From contig JADJFT010000003.1 of the NCBI GenBank assembly GCA_016708465.1, forward strand, positions 281,811 through 345,810: a stretch of DNA of 64,000 nucleotides. Reading direction: 5' to 3'. The notes under the pieces are model-generated. The model was not told the origin of the DNA, searched no databases, and was given only the letters and a program-made list of their open reading frames with translations. Position numbers and translations under genes: made by a program. Position 1 is the first letter of the stretch; every line of letters starts with the position of its first letter. This document shows, piece by piece, positions 63,472 to 64,000 of this stretch. Source of the stretch: Rhodanobacteraceae bacterium. GTDB lineage: Bacteria > Pseudomonadota > Gammaproteobacteria > Xanthomonadales > Ahniellaceae.

Positions 63472-64000
63472 TCAATTCGGGGGCAGGGTGAACGGTACGG
63501 TGATCGGGTTTGGACCGATTTCGAATCCGTCGACGAAAATACCGTCCAGCAACAAGATATTGCTATCGGTATCGGTATTGTTCGTGATGTCAAGTTCAGC
63601 AACCCCGGTCGGTGCAGTGACGACTGCGGTGTTATCGATAATCGTGCCAGGGGTCGTGTTGACGCGTGCACTCATCGAGTAGCGCAATACGCCACCAACC
63701 TGGAGGTTGACGAGTTCGTCGATGGCGTTGGTCCCGGCCAAATTGCTGCAGCTTGCCAACAGGATCGGGGTACACGACCAACTGACGTCGGCGAGCGTCG
63801 CCGGGGGCGAGTCTTGCACGCGCGCGCCGGTCACCGGACTCGGTCCGGCATTCGCCACGTAGATGTCGTAGAGCAAGGCCTGATTCGGCTGCACAATCGT
63901 CGGTTGATCGGACTTGCTGATCTGCAGATCCGCACCGGCCGCCACCGCAATCTCGAACTCGACGGCCGTCGAGTACGGGTTGCCGCCGTTGGCCGAAGCC
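63472..64000 (-). CDS. Secreted DUF11-repeat protein, C-terminal part (5' end outside the window)
   Basis: The frame is open to the window edge and about 175 residues are visible. It ends the preceding domain (ANGGNPYSTAVEFEIAVAAG) and then contains one complete DUF11 repeat: DLQISKSDQPTIVQPNQALL, YDIYVANAGPSPVTGARVQD, VSWSCTPI, and ITNNTDTDSNI. The C terminus carries GIFVDGFEIGPNPITVPF, a variant of the GFE ending seen in two other secreted proteins. DUF11 repeats are Ig-like modules of surface and secreted proteins. The gene lies about 110 bp from the right end of the IS. Confidence 0.82.
   Translation of the reverse strand, partial: ASANGGNPYSTAVEFEIAVAAGADLQISKSDQPTIVQPNQALLYDIYVANAGPSPVTGARVQDSPPATLADVSWSCTPILLASCSNLAGTNAIDELVNLQVGGVLRYSMSARVNTTPGTIIDNTAVVTAPTGVAELDITNNTDTDSNILLLDGIFVDGFEIGPNPITVPFTLPPN

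Overview
The window is a stretch of GC-rich (low-to-mid 60s % by eye) gammaproteobacterial chromosome. Its gene content points to the Xanthomonadales (Lysobacteraceae/Rhodanobacteraceae type): an OleA very close to the Xanthomonas enzyme, an Ax21-like outer-membrane barrel, secB-gpsA-trmL, anmK next to an M23 peptidase, and secreted proteins ending in a short GFE motif. I place it by remembered protein similarity, not by a search.

Layout. 1-8.1 kb: the end of malic enzyme maeB, two secreted zinc metalloproteases, and a secreted DUF11-like protein interrupted by an in-frame TAG. 8.2-14.3 kb: glmU, a small DMT-type membrane protein, a GT2 glycosyltransferase, a polytopic membrane protein on the other strand, and glmS (with an apparent -1 frameshift). 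14.3-19.4 kb: a less GC-rich island directly downstream of glmS with an orphan TniQ/TnsD-like gene, a MacA/MacB-type exporter and a remnant of an ABC exporter. This is where Tn7-family elements insert. 19.4-26.0 kb: a cyanophycin operon, iadA-cphB-cphA-cphA', followed by queD, then a phasin gene with a dyad operator over its promoter and a strong terminator.

27-31.7 kb: a MAPEG protein and a convergent signalling module (FHA-GAF-PP2C phosphatase; STAS protein; cyclic-nucleotide-binding/FHA protein), then a frameshifted hydrolase. 31.8-38.9 kb: the complete F1Fo ATP synthase operon atpIBEFHAGDC. 39-47.5 kb: an M20 peptidase, an orphan oleA, and a tightly overlapping operon of a wax ester synthase/DGAT, an alpha/beta hydrolase, a secreted hydrolase with C-terminal repeats, and an M20 carboxypeptidase. 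47.4-59.6 kb: housekeeping and envelope genes (DUF4156 lipoprotein, sppA, frameshifted MATE exporter, DUF3667 protein, rhodanese, secB, gpsA, Ax21-like barrel, trmL, DUF4124 protein, pyrE, xth, ampG, a small ribbon-helix-helix protein). 59.6-64 kb: anmK, an M23 peptidase, an IS1595-family insertion sequence with perfect 22-bp inverted repeats and a nonsense-mutated transposase, and the end of another secreted DUF11 protein.

Two themes recur. One is carbon/nitrogen storage: cyanophycin synthesis and breakdown in one operon, a PHA-granule phasin, and wax ester/long-chain ketone enzymes. The other is cell-wall precursor synthesis and recycling: glmU, glmS, ampG, anmK and an M23 endopeptidase. 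Three genes (glmS, a hydrolase, the MATE exporter) carry single-base frameshifts next to short homopolymers. Since glmS is usually indispensable, consensus sequencing errors are a likely explanation and should be excluded before any of the three is called dead.
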